DNA from: Bordetella pertussis 18323
GTDB lineage: Bacteria > Pseudomonadota > Gammaproteobacteria > Burkholderiales > Burkholderiaceae_B
Assembly (NCBI RefSeq): GCF_000306945.1
Contig: NC_018518.1
Location: forward strand, 682,001 to 746,000
Length of the DNA: 64,000 nucleotides
Direction of reading: 5' to 3'
Shown here piece by piece: positions 1-9,354 of the stretch. The notes under the pieces are model-generated. The model ran no database searches. It saw only the letters and a program-made list of their open reading frames with translations, and was not told the DNA's origin. The stretch's first letter is position 1. Each line of letters begins with the position of its first letter. Made by a program: the position numbers and the translations under genes.

Positions 1-405
1 CGCATCAAGAGCTACCATGACTACGGCACGTTCACGCCGATCCAGGTGGCCTCGATCGCGGCGCTGGACGGCCCGCAGGATTGCGTCAACGAGATCGTGG
101 CGCAATACCAGCGCCGCCGCGACGTGCTGGCGCGCGGCCTGCACGAGGCAGGTTGGAATGTGGAGATCCCGAAGGCGTCCATGTATATCTGGGCGCAGAT
201 CCCCGAGCCCTACAGGGCGATGGGTTCTTTGGAGTTCGCCAAGCGTGTCCTGTCGGATGCGAAGGTGGCCGTGTCCCCCGGGATCGGCTTCGGCGAGTAT
301 GGCGACGAGTACGTACGCTTCGCTCTTATCGAAAACGAGCAGCGCACCCGGCAGGCGGTGCGCGGCATCAAGGATATGTTCCGCAAGGACGGTTTGCTTA
401 AATGA
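1..405 (+). CDS. alaC: Aminotransferase, AlaC type, C-terminal part
   Basis: Open from the first base and cut by the window edge, so only about the last 134 residues are seen. The fragment has the C-terminal small domain of a fold-type I PLP aminotransferase (alanine/aspartate family): a conserved stretch around [12 protein letters not shown], then a [20 protein letters not shown] segment whose arginine is the expected carboxylate-binding residue. The PLP lysine lies outside the window. The stop overlaps the hom start (ATGA at 402-405), so it is co-transcribed and translationally coupled with hom and thrC; this order (alaC-hom-thrC) is common in beta-proteobacteria. The family is clear; the exact amino-acid substrate is inferred from the neighbours. 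Confidence 0.8.
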   Translation, partial: RIKSYHDYGTFTPIQVASIAALDGPQDCVNEIVAQYQRRRDVLARGLHEAGWNVEIPKASMYIWAQIPEPYRAMGSLEFAKRVLSDAKVAVSPGIGFGEYGDEYVRFALIENEQRTRQAVRGIKDMFRKDGLLK

Positions 406-1706
406 ATCCGATGAAGGTGGGCCTGTTGGGCCTGGGCGTGGTGGGCGGCGGCACCTGGGCGGTGCTGGCGCGTAATGCCGAAGAAATCGCACGGCGCGCC
501 GGACGGCGCATCGAAGTCAGCCGCATCGCCGTGCGCGACGTGGCCAAGGCGCGCAGCCGCGTCGGGGATGGCGTCGAGATTTCGACCGACGGCTTTGCCC
601 TGGTGCGCGATCCGGCGGTCGACATCGTGGTCGAATTGATCGGCGGCGATACGCTGGCGCGCGAGCTGGTGCTCGAAGCCATTGCCCAGGGCAAGCATGT
701 CGTCACCGCCAACAAGGCGCTGCTGGCCAAGCACGGCAACGAGATCTTCGCCGCCGCTTCGGCCCGCGGCGTCATGGTGGCGTTCGAGGCCGCGGTGGCC
801 GGAGGGGTGCCCATCATCAAGGCGATCCGCGAAGGCCTGACCGCCAACCGCATCGAATGGGTGGCCGGCATCATCAACGGCACCACCAATTTCATCCTGT
901 CCGAAATGCGCGCCCGCGGGCTGCCGTTCGCCGACGTGCTGGCCGAGGCGCAGCGCCTGGGCTACGCCGAGGCCGACCCCACCTTCGACATCGAAGGCGT
1001 GGACGCCGCGCACAAGCTGACCCTGCTGGCCTCGCTGGCCTTCGGCGTGCCGGTCCAGTTCGACAAGGCCTATGTCGAGGGCATCACGCAACTGGCCCAG
1101 GAGGACATCGCCCACGCCGAGCGCCTGGGCTATCGCATCAAGCTGCTGGGCATCACCAAGCGGCGCGTCGATGGCATCGAGCTGCGCGTGCATCCGACGC
1201 TGGTGCCGGCCGAGCGCTTGCTGGCCAATGTCGAGGGCGCCATGAACGCCGTGCTGGTGCGCGGCGATGCCGTGGGGCCCACGCTGTACTATGGCCAGGG
1301 CGCCGGCGAAGAGCCCACCGCGTCGGCGGTGGTGGCCGACCTGGTCGACGTGACCCGCCTGCACACGGCCGACCCCGGCCACCGCGTGCCGCACCTGGCC
1401 TTCCAGCCCGATGCGCTGTCCGACCTGCAGATCCTGTCGATCGAGGAAGTCAGCACCTCCTATTACCTGCGCATGCGGGTCGACGACCAGCCCGGCGTGC
1501 TGGCCGACATCGCGCGCATCCTGGCCGACCGCTCGATTTCCATCGGTTCGATGATCCAGCAGCCCGCGCGCATCGGCGGCGCCGACATCATCTTCCTGAC
1601 GCACGAAGCCGTCGAAGGCAATGTGAACCAGGCCATCGAGCACATCGAAGCGCTGCCGTTCGTGCGTTCGAAGGTGACGCGCCTGCGCATGGAAAACCTC
1701 ACATGA
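402..1706 (+). CDS. hom: Homoserine dehydrogenase
   Basis: 434 residues, the usual length of the monofunctional enzyme, which reduces aspartate semialdehyde to homoserine with NAD(P)H on the route to threonine and methionine. The N-terminus has the Rossmann dinucleotide loop GLGVVGGGT (about residues 8-16). The substrate-binding and catalytic region follows, with [11 protein letters not shown] and EGVDAAHKL (the latter carries the catalytic lysine). The last 80 residues form an ACT domain ([19 protein letters not shown]), the usual site of threonine feedback control. The start overlaps the end of alaC and the stop overlaps thrC (ATGA at 1703-1706), giving a tight operon. No damage seen. Confidence 0.95.
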   Translation: MNPMKVGLLGLGVVGGGTWAVLARNAEEIARRAGRRIEVSRIAVRDVAKARSRVGDGVEISTDGFALVRDPAVDIVVELIGGDTLARELVLEAIAQGKHVVTANKALLAKHGNEIFAAASARGVMVAFEAAVAGGVPIIKAIREGLTANRIEWVAGIINGTTNFILSEMRARGLPFADVLAEAQRLGYAEADPTFDIEGVDAAHKLTLLASLAFGVPVQFDKAYVEGITQLAQEDIAHAERLGYRIKLLGITKRRVDGIELRVHPTLVPAERLLANVEGAMNAVLVRGDAVGPTLYYGQGAGEEPTASAVVADLVDVTRLHTADPGHRVPHLAFQPDALSDLQILSIEEVSTSYYLRMRVDDQPGVLADIARILADRSISIGSMIQQPARIGGADIIFLTHEAVEGNVNQAIEHIEALPFVRSKVTRLRMENLT

Positions 1707-3109
1707 AGTACATCTCGACCCGCGGCGGCATGGCCCCGCAGAGTTTCTCCGACATCCTGCTCGAAGGCCTGGCGCCCGACGGCGGGCTGGCCATCCCCGA
1801 GCAGCTGCCGCAAGTCGACGCGGCCACACTGGAGTCCTGGCGCGGGCTCTCGTACGCCGACCTGGCCTTCGAAGTGCTGTCGCTGTTCGCCACCGACATC
1901 CCGGCCGAGGACCTGCGCGGGCTGACGCGCGCAGCCTACCGGCAGGGCGTGTTCAAGAGCGAAGACATCGTCCCGGTGCGCGAGCTGGGGCAGGGGTTGC
2001 AGCTGCTGGGCCTGTCCGAGGGGCCCACGCTGGCCTTCAAGGACATGGCGATGCAGTTTCTCGGCCAGGTCTTCGAGTACGTCCTGACGCGGCGCGGCAC
2101 CACGCTGAACATCGTCGGCGCCACCTCCGGCGATACCGGGTCGGCGGCCGAGTACGCGCTGCGCGGCAAGCAGGGCGTGGCCGTGTTCATGCTGTCGCCG
2201 CACGGCCGCATGAGCGCATTCCAGCGCGCCCAGATGTACTCGCTGCAGGATGAGAACATTCACAATATCGCGGTGCGGGGCGTGTTCGACCAGGCGCAGG
2301 ACATCGTCAAGCAGCTGGCCGGCGACCTGGCGTTCAAGACGCGCTATCGCCTGGGCGCGGTCAACTCGATCAACTGGGCGCGCATCGCCGCCCAGGTGGT
2401 GTACTACTTCCACGGCTGGCTGCGTGCCGCGCCCAAGGGTGGCGAGGTGTCGTTCGCGGTGCCTTCGGGCAACTTCGGCAACATCCTGTCCGGGCACATC
2501 GCGCGCGGCATGGGCGTGCCGATCCGCCGCCTGGTGCTGGCCACCAACGAGAACAACGTTCTCGAGGAGTTCTTCCGCACCGGCGGTTACCGCCCGCGCG
2601 GTCCCGAGCACACCTACGCCACCTCCAGCCCGTCGATGGACATCTCGCGCGCCTCGAACTTCGAGCGCTTCGTGTTCGACCTGGTCGGGCGCGACCCCGG
2701 CCGCGTGGCGTCGCTGTGGGCCGACCTGGCGCGCGACGGCAGCTTCGACCTGTCGGCGCTCAAGCCGCAGTTCGAAACCCGCTACGGGTTCGTGGCCGGC
2801 GCCAGCTCGCACGCCGACCGCCTGCAGACCATACGCAATACCTTCGACGAAACCGGCGTGCTGGTCGACCCGCACACGGCCGATGGCATCAAGGTGGCGC
2901 GCCAGTTCGTCGAGCCGGGCGTGCCCATGCTGGTGCTCGAGACGGCCCTGCCGGCCAAGTTCGCGGAAACCATCGAGGCGGCGCTCGGGCGCACCGTGCC
3001 GCCGCCGGCTGACCTGGCCGACCTCGAATCGCTGCCCCAGCGCGTGACGCTCATGGACTGCGACGCGCAGGCGGTGCGGGCCTTCATCGAGGCCCACGCC
3101 AAAGTGTAA
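1703..3109 (+). CDS. thrC: Threonine synthase
   Basis: 468 residues. A PLP enzyme converting O-phosphohomoserine to threonine, the last step of the pathway begun by hom. The N-terminal YISTRGG and GLAPDGGLAIPE signatures are typical of the long bacterial ThrC. The PLP lysine lies in PTLAFKDMAMQF (about residue 112), and the phosphate-binding loop is seen in GATSGDTGSAAEYA. The SGNFGN motif near residue 256 is also conserved. It overlaps hom by 4 bp and is followed within 30 bp by a strong hairpin, so it ends the operon. Confidence 0.96.
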   Translation: MKYISTRGGMAPQSFSDILLEGLAPDGGLAIPEQLPQVDAATLESWRGLSYADLAFEVLSLFATDIPAEDLRGLTRAAYRQGVFKSEDIVPVRELGQGLQLLGLSEGPTLAFKDMAMQFLGQVFEYVLTRRGTTLNIVGATSGDTGSAAEYALRGKQGVAVFMLSPHGRMSAFQRAQMYSLQDENIHNIAVRGVFDQAQDIVKQLAGDLAFKTRYRLGAVNSINWARIAAQVVYYFHGWLRAAPKGGEVSFAVPSGNFGNILSGHIARGMGVPIRRLVLATNENNVLEEFFRTGGYRPRGPEHTYATSSPSMDISRASNFERFVFDLVGRDPGRVASLWADLARDGSFDLSALKPQFETRYGFVAGASSHADRLQTIRNTFDETGVLVDPHTADGIKVARQFVEPGVPMLVLETALPAKFAETIEAALGRTVPPPADLADLESLPQRVTLMDCDAQAVRAFIEAHAKV

Positions 3110-3134
3110 AGACGCCTTGCAGGCTGTTTGCAAG

Positions 3135-3176
3135 GGCAACCCCCGGCCGCCGCAAGGCGCCCGGGGGTTGCCTTTT
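3135..3176 (+). terminator. Intrinsic terminator after thrC
   Basis: Twelve-base-pair perfect stem (GGCAACCCCCGG at 3135-3146 with its complement at 3161-3172) followed by TTTT. It ends the alaC-hom-thrC transcript. Confidence 0.85.
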
Positions 3177-3322
3177 CATGGCCGTCCATACAGGGGAGAA
3201 ACAGGGCATGCGCGACGGGGACGCAGCGATTACAGTCCCATGCATTTTGACCACATCCGGTCACCGCGCGGGACGGGCTGGCGCACTACAGTGAAACGAC
3301 ATTGTCACTTTGGAGATTGCCC

Positions 3323-3544
3323 ATGACCCTGAAAACCATGACGCTGGCTTTTGCCGTAACCGGCCTTGGCGTGTTGGCGGGATGCTCATCGCCCTCGGTG
3401 GTACAGCAGCGCGATGGCAGTCAGGTCGTGACGCCCGACGAGCCGAAGTACAACGAGGACACCGGCTTCTACGAGTACGAGAAGGACGGCCACAAGGTCC
3501 AGATGAACAAGGACGACGTCAAGACGATCGAGGAGGTCAAGTAG
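3323..3544 (+). CDS. Small YgdI/YgdR-type lipoprotein
   Basis: 73 residues. The start at 3323 is chosen because a GGAG lies 8 bases upstream and because the protein then opens with a short lipoprotein signal (MTLKTMTLAFAVTGLGVLAGC, with lipobox LAGC). After the cysteine comes the compact DUF903 domain seen in enterobacterial YgdI/YgdR: SSPSVVQQRDGSQVVTPDEP, then a YEYEKDGHKVQMNKDDV segment. The function of this family is not established. It is a monocistronic unit between two hairpins. IS481 copy 1 begins about 110 bp after the stop. Confidence 0.85.
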   Translation: MTLKTMTLAFAVTGLGVLAGCSSPSVVQQRDGSQVVTPDEPKYNEDTGFYEYEKDGHKVQMNKDDVKTIEEVK

Positions 3545-3602
3545 GCGAGGGTTCGCGGTCCAGGCTCGGCGAGGCTCTTCCCGCCGCCGCCGAACCGTGA
3601 AA

Positions 3603-3637
3603 AAAAGCCCGCCGGCGCGATGCTGGCGGGCTTTTCT
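3603..3637 (+). terminator. Intrinsic terminator after the lipoprotein gene
   Basis: Stem AAAAGCCCGCC/GGCGGGCTTTT around a short loop, with A-rich 5' and T-rich 3' flanks, so it could act in both directions. Confidence 0.8.
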
Positions 3638-3650
3638 CGCGCAAGCGGCC

Positions 3651-4703
3651 CTAGCTGTGAAGATTCAATAGGTTGTATGCATGGTTCATCCGAACCGGAT
3701 TTGAGAAACTGGAAATCGCCACCCCCCCAGTTCACTCAAGGAGCCCGGCCGGATGAACACCCATAAGCATGCCCGATTGACCTTCCTACGTCGACTCGAA
3801 ATGGTCCAGCAATTGATCGCCCATCAAGTTTGTGTGCCTGAAGCGGCCCGCGCCTATGGGGTCACCGCGCCGACTGTGCGCAAATGGCTGGGCCGCTTCC
3901 TGGCTCAGGGCCAGGCGGGCTTGGCCGATGCGTCCTCGCGCCCGACGGTCTCGCCCCGAGCGATTGCGCCGGCCAAGGCGCTGGCTATCGTGGAGCTGCG
4001 CCGCAAGCGGCTGACCCAAGCGCGCATCGCCCAGGCGCTGGGCGTGTCAGCCAGCACCGTCAGCCGCGTCCTGGCCCGCGCCGGTCTGTCGCACCTGGCC
4101 GACCTGGAGCCGGCCGAGCCGGTGGTGCGCTACGAGCATCAGGCCCCCGGCGATCTGCTGCACATCGACATCAAGAAGCTGGGACGTATCCAGCGCCCTG
4201 GCCACCGGGTCACGGGCAACCGACGCGATACCGTTGAGGGGGCCGGCTGGGACTTCGTCTTCGTGGCCATCGATGACCACGCCCGCGTGGCCTTCACCGA
4301 CATCCACCCCGACGAGCGCTTCCCCAGCGCCGTCCAGTTCCTCAAGGACGCAGTGGCCTACTACCAGCGCCTGGGCGTGACCATCCAGCGCTTGCTCACC
4401 GACAATGGCTCGGCCTTTCGCAGCCGCGCCTTCGCCGCGCTGTGCCATGAGCTGGGCATCAAGCACCGCTTTACCCGACCTTACCGCCCACAGACCAATG
4501 GCAAGGCCGAACGCTTCATCCAGTCGGCCTTGCGTGAGTGGGCTTACGCTCACACCTACCAGAACTCCCAACACCGAGCCGATGCCATGAAATCCTGGCT
4601 ACACCACTACAACTGGCATCGACCCCACCAAGGCATCGGGCGCGCTGTACCCATCTCCAGACTCAACCTGGACGAATACAACCTATTGACAGTTCACAAC
4701 TAG
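3651..4703 (+). mobile_element. IS481: IS481 copy 1, mismatched target flanks
   Basis: 1053 bp counting the CTAG at each end. The inner ends are TGTGAAGATTCAATAGG at the left and the imperfect inverted partner ending CCTATTGACAGTTCACA at the right. It carries one transposase gene. The six bases at the left are CCTAGC (3650-3655) and at the right ACTAGG (4699-4704). A fresh insertion should show the same NCTAGN on both sides, so this copy is probably the product of recombination between two IS481 elements, with its original partner flanks outside this window. Confidence 0.95.
3753..4703 (+). CDS. IS481 family transposase, copy 1
   Basis: 316 residues, intact. Residues 10-110 hold two helix-turn-helix segments (PEAARAYGVTAPTVRKW and RIAQALGVSASTVSRVL) for end recognition. 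The catalytic core is a DD35E RNase-H-like integrase domain: D139 in LLHIDIKK, D217 in LLTDNGSAF, E253 in NGKAERFIQ. The start ATG follows an AAGGAG about 12 bases upstream. The stop TAG is not the element's own: it is the TAG of the flanking CTAG target, and the last residue (Asn here) is coded partly by the variable target base. Confidence 0.95.
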   Translation: MNTHKHARLTFLRRLEMVQQLIAHQVCVPEAARAYGVTAPTVRKWLGRFLAQGQAGLADASSRPTVSPRAIAPAKALAIVELRRKRLTQARIAQALGVSASTVSRVLARAGLSHLADLEPAEPVVRYEHQAPGDLLHIDIKKLGRIQRPGHRVTGNRRDTVEGAGWDFVFVAIDDHARVAFTDIHPDERFPSAVQFLKDAVAYYQRLGVTIQRLLTDNGSAFRSRAFAALCHELGIKHRFTRPYRPQTNGKAERFIQSALREWAYAHTYQNSQHRADAMKSWLHHYNWHRPHQGIGRAVPISRLNLDEYNLLTVHN

Positions 4704-4759
4704 GCCGGCAGGTCCCGGCGCATCGGCCGGCCTGCGAAATCACAGCGAGGAGAGGTGCG

Positions 4760-5872
4760 GTGCCCGAGAGCGGTATGGAAGCGGACATGGTTGCGATAGG
4801 CCGGGTGCGGGAGCAGATCGATCGCGTCCTGCGGGCGTGGGGCATGCCCGAAGCGCCGGCTGGCGTGACGGCCGACCTGATGGCCGAGACCGATTTGCTG
4901 GGCATCGACTCGCATGGCATTTCCATGCTGCCCTCCTACGAGGACAAGCTGCGCGCCGGCACGCTGCGCATCGATGCGCAGCCGCGGCTGGTGCGCGAGG
5001 GCACGGCCAGCGCCTTGCTCGACGGCATGGGCGGCCTGGGCCACCCGGTGGCGGCGCAGGCCATGCGGATGGCGGTCGACAAGGCGTTCGAGCATGGCGT
5101 GGGCGCGGTGTCGGTGCGCAATTCGCATCATTTCGGCGCGGCCGGCGTCTACGCGCGCCTGGCGGTGCAGCGCGGCGCCGTGGCGCTGGTGACCAGCAGC
5201 GCCACCACGCTCATCATGGTGCCTACCCATGGCGCCCGCCCCATGCTGGGCACCAACCCGATCGCATTCGGCGCGCCCGCCGCCCACAACGACGCGTTGC
5301 TGCTCGACATGGCTACCACCACCGTGGCCGCCAACAAGGTCAAGGTGTACGACTACTACGGCAAGCCCTTGCCGCCCGGCTGGGCGGTGGACGGGGCGGG
5401 CGCCGGCGTGACCGATTCGGCCGCCGCCATGCAATTCATCTTCCAGCGCCCCGAAGGCGGCCTCACGCCGCTGGGCGGCACCGCCGAGATGAGCAGCCAC
5501 AAGGGCTACGGCCTGGCCATCATGGCCCAGGTGCTGGGCGGCACGCTGGGCGGCAGCCTGATGGCGGCGCGCCATGCGGCCCGGCGCAGGCCGGACGATC
5601 CCGATGATGTCGGTCATTTCTTCCTGGCGCTCGATCCGGACGCTTTTCGCGCCGGCGGCTCGTTCGAGTCCGAGATGGATGACCTCATCGACACGCTGCA
5701 CGATACGCCCGCGGCCGACCCGGCCCAGCCGGTGCTGGTGCCCGGCGATCCGGAGGCGGCCGAGCGCGCGCGGCGCTTGCGCGATGGCGTGCCGCTGGCG
5801 GCGGCGCTGCGCGAACGGCTGCGGCGGATCTGCGAACGCAGCGGCGCCGAGTATGTGCTGGATGCCGGTTGA
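4760..5872 (+). CDS. Ldh2/malate-lactate type NAD(P)-dependent dehydrogenase
   Basis: About 370 residues from a GTG at 4760, chosen because AGGAGAG lies 5 bases before it; an in-frame ATG at 4775 is the alternative. The protein belongs to the YbiC/Ldh2 oxidoreductase family, which reduces small 2-oxo acids or cyclic imines. Seen: LLGIDSHGISML (conserved His), SVRNSHHFGAAGVY, GTNPIAFGAPA, and the C-terminal SSHKGYGLAIM block. The substrate cannot be read from the sequence. It heads an operon with an IlvD/Edd dehydratase, a Bug binding protein and (before an inversion) an HpaI-type aldolase, which suggests hexaric or aldonic acid breakdown. IS481 copy 1 ends only 56 bp upstream, so the native promoter is probably lost. 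Confidence 0.85.
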   Translation: MPESGMEADMVAIGRVREQIDRVLRAWGMPEAPAGVTADLMAETDLLGIDSHGISMLPSYEDKLRAGTLRIDAQPRLVREGTASALLDGMGGLGHPVAAQAMRMAVDKAFEHGVGAVSVRNSHHFGAAGVYARLAVQRGAVALVTSSATTLIMVPTHGARPMLGTNPIAFGAPAAHNDALLLDMATTTVAANKVKVYDYYGKPLPPGWAVDGAGAGVTDSAAAMQFIFQRPEGGLTPLGGTAEMSSHKGYGLAIMAQVLGGTLGGSLMAARHAARRRPDDPDDVGHFFLALDPDAFRAGGSFESEMDDLIDTLHDTPAADPAQPVLVPGDPEAAERARRLRDGVPLAAALRERLRRICERSGAEYVLDAG

Positions 5873-5920
5873 GCCGGCGGCGCACAAGAGCATTCATATC
5901 CCCGAGGAAGACGAGACATC

Positions 5921-7662
5921 ATGAGCCAGGCTCCCAAACGCAAACGTCCCGAAGATCTGCGCAGCCACCGCTGGTACGGGGTCAAAGACCTGCGTGCCTT
6001 CGGGCACCGCTCGCGCACGGCGCAGATGGGCTATCACCGCTCCGATTACGCGGGCAAGCCGGTGATTGCCATCATCAACACCTGGAGCGACATCAATCCC
6101 TGTCACAGCCATTTCAAGCAGCGTGTCGAAGAGGTCAAGCGCGGCATCTGGCAGGCGGGCGGCTTCCCGGTGGAAATGCCAGCCATGAGCCTGTCCGAGC
6201 CGTTCCAGAAACCCACCACCATGCTGTACCGCAATCTGCTGGCGATGGAGACCGAAGAGCTGCTGCGCTCGTATCCGGCCGATGGCTGCGTGCTGATGGG
6301 CGGTTGCGACAAGACGACGTCAGCGCTGCTGATGGGGGTGGTGTCGATGGGCCTGCCGACCGTGTTCGTGCCGGCCGGCCCCATGCTGCGCGGCAACTGG
6401 AACGGCAATACGCTGGGTTCGGGCTCGGATACCTGGAAGTACTGGGCCGAGCTGCGCGCCGTCAACATCACCGAAGAGGACTGGCAGGGCGTGGAAGACG
6501 GTATCGCGCGCTCGCCCGGCCACTGCATGACCATGGGCACGGCCTCCACCATGACGGCCGCGGTCGAGGCGCTGGGCCTGTGCCTGTCGGGTTATTCGTC
6601 GATCCCGGCGCCCGACTCCCGCCATGCGCAGATGGCCAGCCTGACGGGCAAGCGCATCGTCGAGATGGTGTGGGAAGACCTGAAGCCTGCCGACATCCTG
6701 ACGGCGGCGTCGTTCGATAACGCCGTGCGCACCGTGCTGGCCCTGTCGGGCTCGACCAACGCAGTCGTGCACCTGATCGCGCTGGCGCGCCGCGCCGGCT
6801 TCGGGCTGGATCTCGAGCGCTTCGATCATCTGGCGCGCAGCACGCCGGTGCTGGCCAACCTGCGGCCGGCCAGTACCTGATGGAAGACTTCTACTACGCC
6901 GGCGGCCTGCGCGCACTGCTGGCGCAACTGGGCGACCTGCTCGACACCCGCCAGATGACGGTGGACGGGCGCACGCTGGGCGAGAACATCGCCGGCGCGC
7001 GCGTGTTCAACGACGAGGTGATCCGCTCGCGCGAGCGCGCGCTGATCGAACGCGACGGCTTGGCCGTCCTGCGCGGCAACCTGGCGCCCGATGGCGCGGT
7101 CATCAAGCCGGCCGCCATGGAGGCGCGCCTGCAGCGCCACACCGGCCGCGCTGTGGTGTTCAAGGATTACAACGACATGGCCGAGCGCATCGACGCGCCC
7201 GACCTGGACATCGACGCCGATTCCGTCATCGTGCTGCAGAACGCCGGTCCGCAGGGCGCGCCGGGCATGCCGGAGTGGGGCCAGCTGCCCATTCCGCAGA
7301 AGCTGCTCAAGCAGGGCGTGCGCGACATGGTACGCATCTCGGACGCCCGCATGAGCGGCACCAGCTATGGCGCCTGTGTGCTGCATGTGGCGCCGGAGGC
7401 CTACGTCGGCGGCCCGCTGGCGCTGGTGCGCAGCGGCGACCGGATCGCGCTGGATGTGCCCGGGCGGCGCATCGACGTGCTGATCTCCGACGAAGAGCTG
7501 GTCGCGCGCAAGGCGGCCTGGCAGGCGCCGCCGCCCAAGTTCGAGCGGGGCTTCGGCGTGCTGTACCTCAAGCACATCGGACAGGCCGACAGCGGCTGCG
7601 ATTTCGACTTCCTGCAGACGCGGCCGCAGCAGGCCGCCGAAGGAGAGCCGGAGATCCACTGA
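5921..7662 (+). pseudogene. IlvD/Edd family sugar-acid dehydratase, frameshifted
   Basis: Two adjoining open frames make one protein. The first (5921-6880) runs to RPAST and stops. The second starts at 6880 with MEDFYYAGGLRALL in another frame. In the family the junction reads [16 protein letters not shown]. The DNA at 6864-6871 has two GGCC units where three would give exactly that peptide, so loss of one 4-bp unit explains the break. Restoring it gives 581 residues, normal for L-arabinonate-type dehydratases, to which the N-terminus ([18 protein letters not shown]) is closest. The Fe-S cysteine regions are present ([43 protein letters not shown]). Probably inactive. Confidence 0.88.
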
Positions 7663-7707
7663 GGGGCGCGCGGGCGCGGCCCGATCACGACGACAAAGGA
7701 GACAGGC

Positions 7708-8259
7708 ATGACGAAGATCGGCTTCAGGTTGGCGGGAGCGCGGCGCTGGACCGCGGCCCTGGCGGGACTGTTGTTGGCCGGCGCGGCCCACGCGCAGGCG
7801 GATTGGCCCTCGCGGCCGGTGCATCTGGTCGTGCCGTTTCCGCCGGGCGGCAGCACGGACTCGGTGGGGCGCCTGCTGGCGGCCGAGCTGGCCAAGGACC
7901 TGGGCCAGTCGGTCATCGTGGAGAACAAGGGCGGCGCCAACGGCAATATCGGCTCGGACATGGTGGCCAAGGCGGCCCCGGACGGCTATACGCTGCTGTT
8001 GTCGGGCGTGGGTTCGAACGCCATCAACTACGCGCTCTACCAGAGCATGCCTTATCGCAACAGCGATTTCGCCCATATATCCCTGCTGGCCACCGGTACC
8101 AACGTGCTGGTCGCCAACCCCGATTTCCCGGCGCGCAACTTCGCCGATTTCATCAAGCTGGCCAAGGAGAATCCGGGCAAGTACACGCATGCGAGCTCGG
8201 GCAACGGTTCGTCGGGGCATCTGGCGATGGAGATGCTCAAGCAGGCCGCGGGCATCTAG
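7708..8259 (+). pseudogene. Bug (TctC-like) solute-binding protein, 5' fragment cut by IS481
   Basis: 183 residues of a tripartite tricarboxylate transporter-type periplasmic binding protein, the Bug family greatly expanded in Bordetella. Seen: a signal peptide (LAGLLLAGAAHAQA), then the family start WPSRPVHLVVPFPPGGSTD and VENKGGANGNIGSD. It ends at ...KQAAGI followed by the TAG of IS481 copy 2's left target site. The missing 3' part lies at 18313-18755 on the other strand, in the same frame if the segment between copies 2 and 3 is inverted back; together they give about 329 residues, normal for the family. Confidence 0.92.
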
Positions 8260-9206
8260 CTGTGAACTGTCAATAGGTTGTATTCGTCCAGGTTGAGTCT
8301 GGAGATGGGTACAGCGCGCCCGATGCCTTGGTGGGGTCGATGCCAGTTGTAGTGGTGTAGCCAGGATTTCATGGCATCGGCTCGGTGTTGGGAGTTCTGG
8401 TAGGTGTGAGCGTAAGCCCACTCACGCAAGGCCGACTGGATGAAGCGTTCGGCCTTGCCATTGGTCTGTGGGCGGTAAGGTCGGGTAAAGCGGTGCTTGA
8501 TGCCCAGCTCATGGCACAGCGCGGCGAAGGCGCGGCTGCGAAAGGCCGAGCCATTGTCGGTGAGCAAGCGCTGGATGGTCACGCCCAGGCGCTGGTAGTA
8601 GGCCACTGCGTCCTTGAGGAACTGGACGGCGCTGGGGAAGCGCTCGTCGGGGTGGATGTCGGTGAAGGCCACGCGGGCGTGGTCATCGATGGCCACGAAG
8701 ACGAAGTCCCAGCCGGCCCCCTCAACGGTATCGCGTCGGTTGCCCGTGACCCGGTGGCCAGGGCGCTGGATACGTCCCAGCTTCTTGATGTCGATGTGCA
8801 GCAGATCGCCGGGGGCCTGATGCTCGTAGCGCACCACCGGCTCGGCCGGCTCCAGGTCGGCCAGGTGCGACAGACCGGCGCGGGCCAGGACGCGGCTGAC
8901 GGTGCTGGCTGACACGCCCAGCGCCTGGGCGATGCGCGCTTGGGTCAGCCGCTTGCGGCGCAGCTCCACGATAGCCAGCGCCTTGGCCGGCGCAATCGCT
9001 CGGGGCGAGACCGTCGGGCGCGAGGACGCATCGGCCAAGCCCGCCTGGCCCTGAGCCAGGAAGCGGCCCAGCCATTTGCGCACAGTCGGCGCGGTGACCC
9101 CATAGGCGCGGGCCGCTTCAGGCACACAAACTTGATGGGCGATCAATTGCTGGACCATTTCGAGTCGACGTAGGAAGGTCAATCGGGCATGCTTATGGGT
9201 GTTCAT
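8256..9206 (-). CDS. IS481 family transposase, copy 2
   Basis: 316 residues, intact and the same as the copy 1 protein except the last residue (Ser instead of Asn). That residue and the stop come from the target site (AGC TAG). DDE residues D139, D217 and E253 are all present. Confidence 0.95.
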   Translation of the reverse strand: MNTHKHARLTFLRRLEMVQQLIAHQVCVPEAARAYGVTAPTVRKWLGRFLAQGQAGLADASSRPTVSPRAIAPAKALAIVELRRKRLTQARIAQALGVSASTVSRVLARAGLSHLADLEPAEPVVRYEHQAPGDLLHIDIKKLGRIQRPGHRVTGNRRDTVEGAGWDFVFVAIDDHARVAFTDIHPDERFPSAVQFLKDAVAYYQRLGVTIQRLLTDNGSAFRSRAFAALCHELGIKHRFTRPYRPQTNGKAERFIQSALREWAYAHTYQNSQHRADAMKSWLHHYNWHRPHQGIGRAVPISRLNLDEYNLLTVHS

Positions 9207-9308
9207 CCGGCCGGGCTCCTTGAGTGAACTGGGGGGGTGGCGATTTCCAGTTTCTCAAATCCGGTTCGGATGAACCATGCATACAACCTATTGAATCTTC
9301 ACACCTAG
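8256..9308 (-). mobile_element. IS481: IS481 copy 2, one joint of a 9.4-kb inversion
   Basis: 1053 bp with CTAG ends, on the minus strand. Flanks are TCTAGC (8255-8260) and CCTAGC (9304-9309), which do not match. TCTAGC is the reverse complement of the left flank of copy 3 (GCTAGA, 18750-18755), and CCTAGC is the reverse complement of the right flank of copy 3 (GCTAGG, 19799-19804). This is the exact footprint of homologous recombination between two inverted IS481 copies. Confidence 0.95.
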
Positions 9309-9354
9309 CGCAAACGCAATGCGGGACTGCGTTCGAGGCAAGTTTTGCACAGAA

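Noticed and set aside
4538..5872. Fusion of the IS481 end with the Ldh2-type dehydrogenase in one open frame
   Set aside because: The frame inside IS481 is not the transposase frame, and a GTG with a good ribosome site at 4760 is the natural start.
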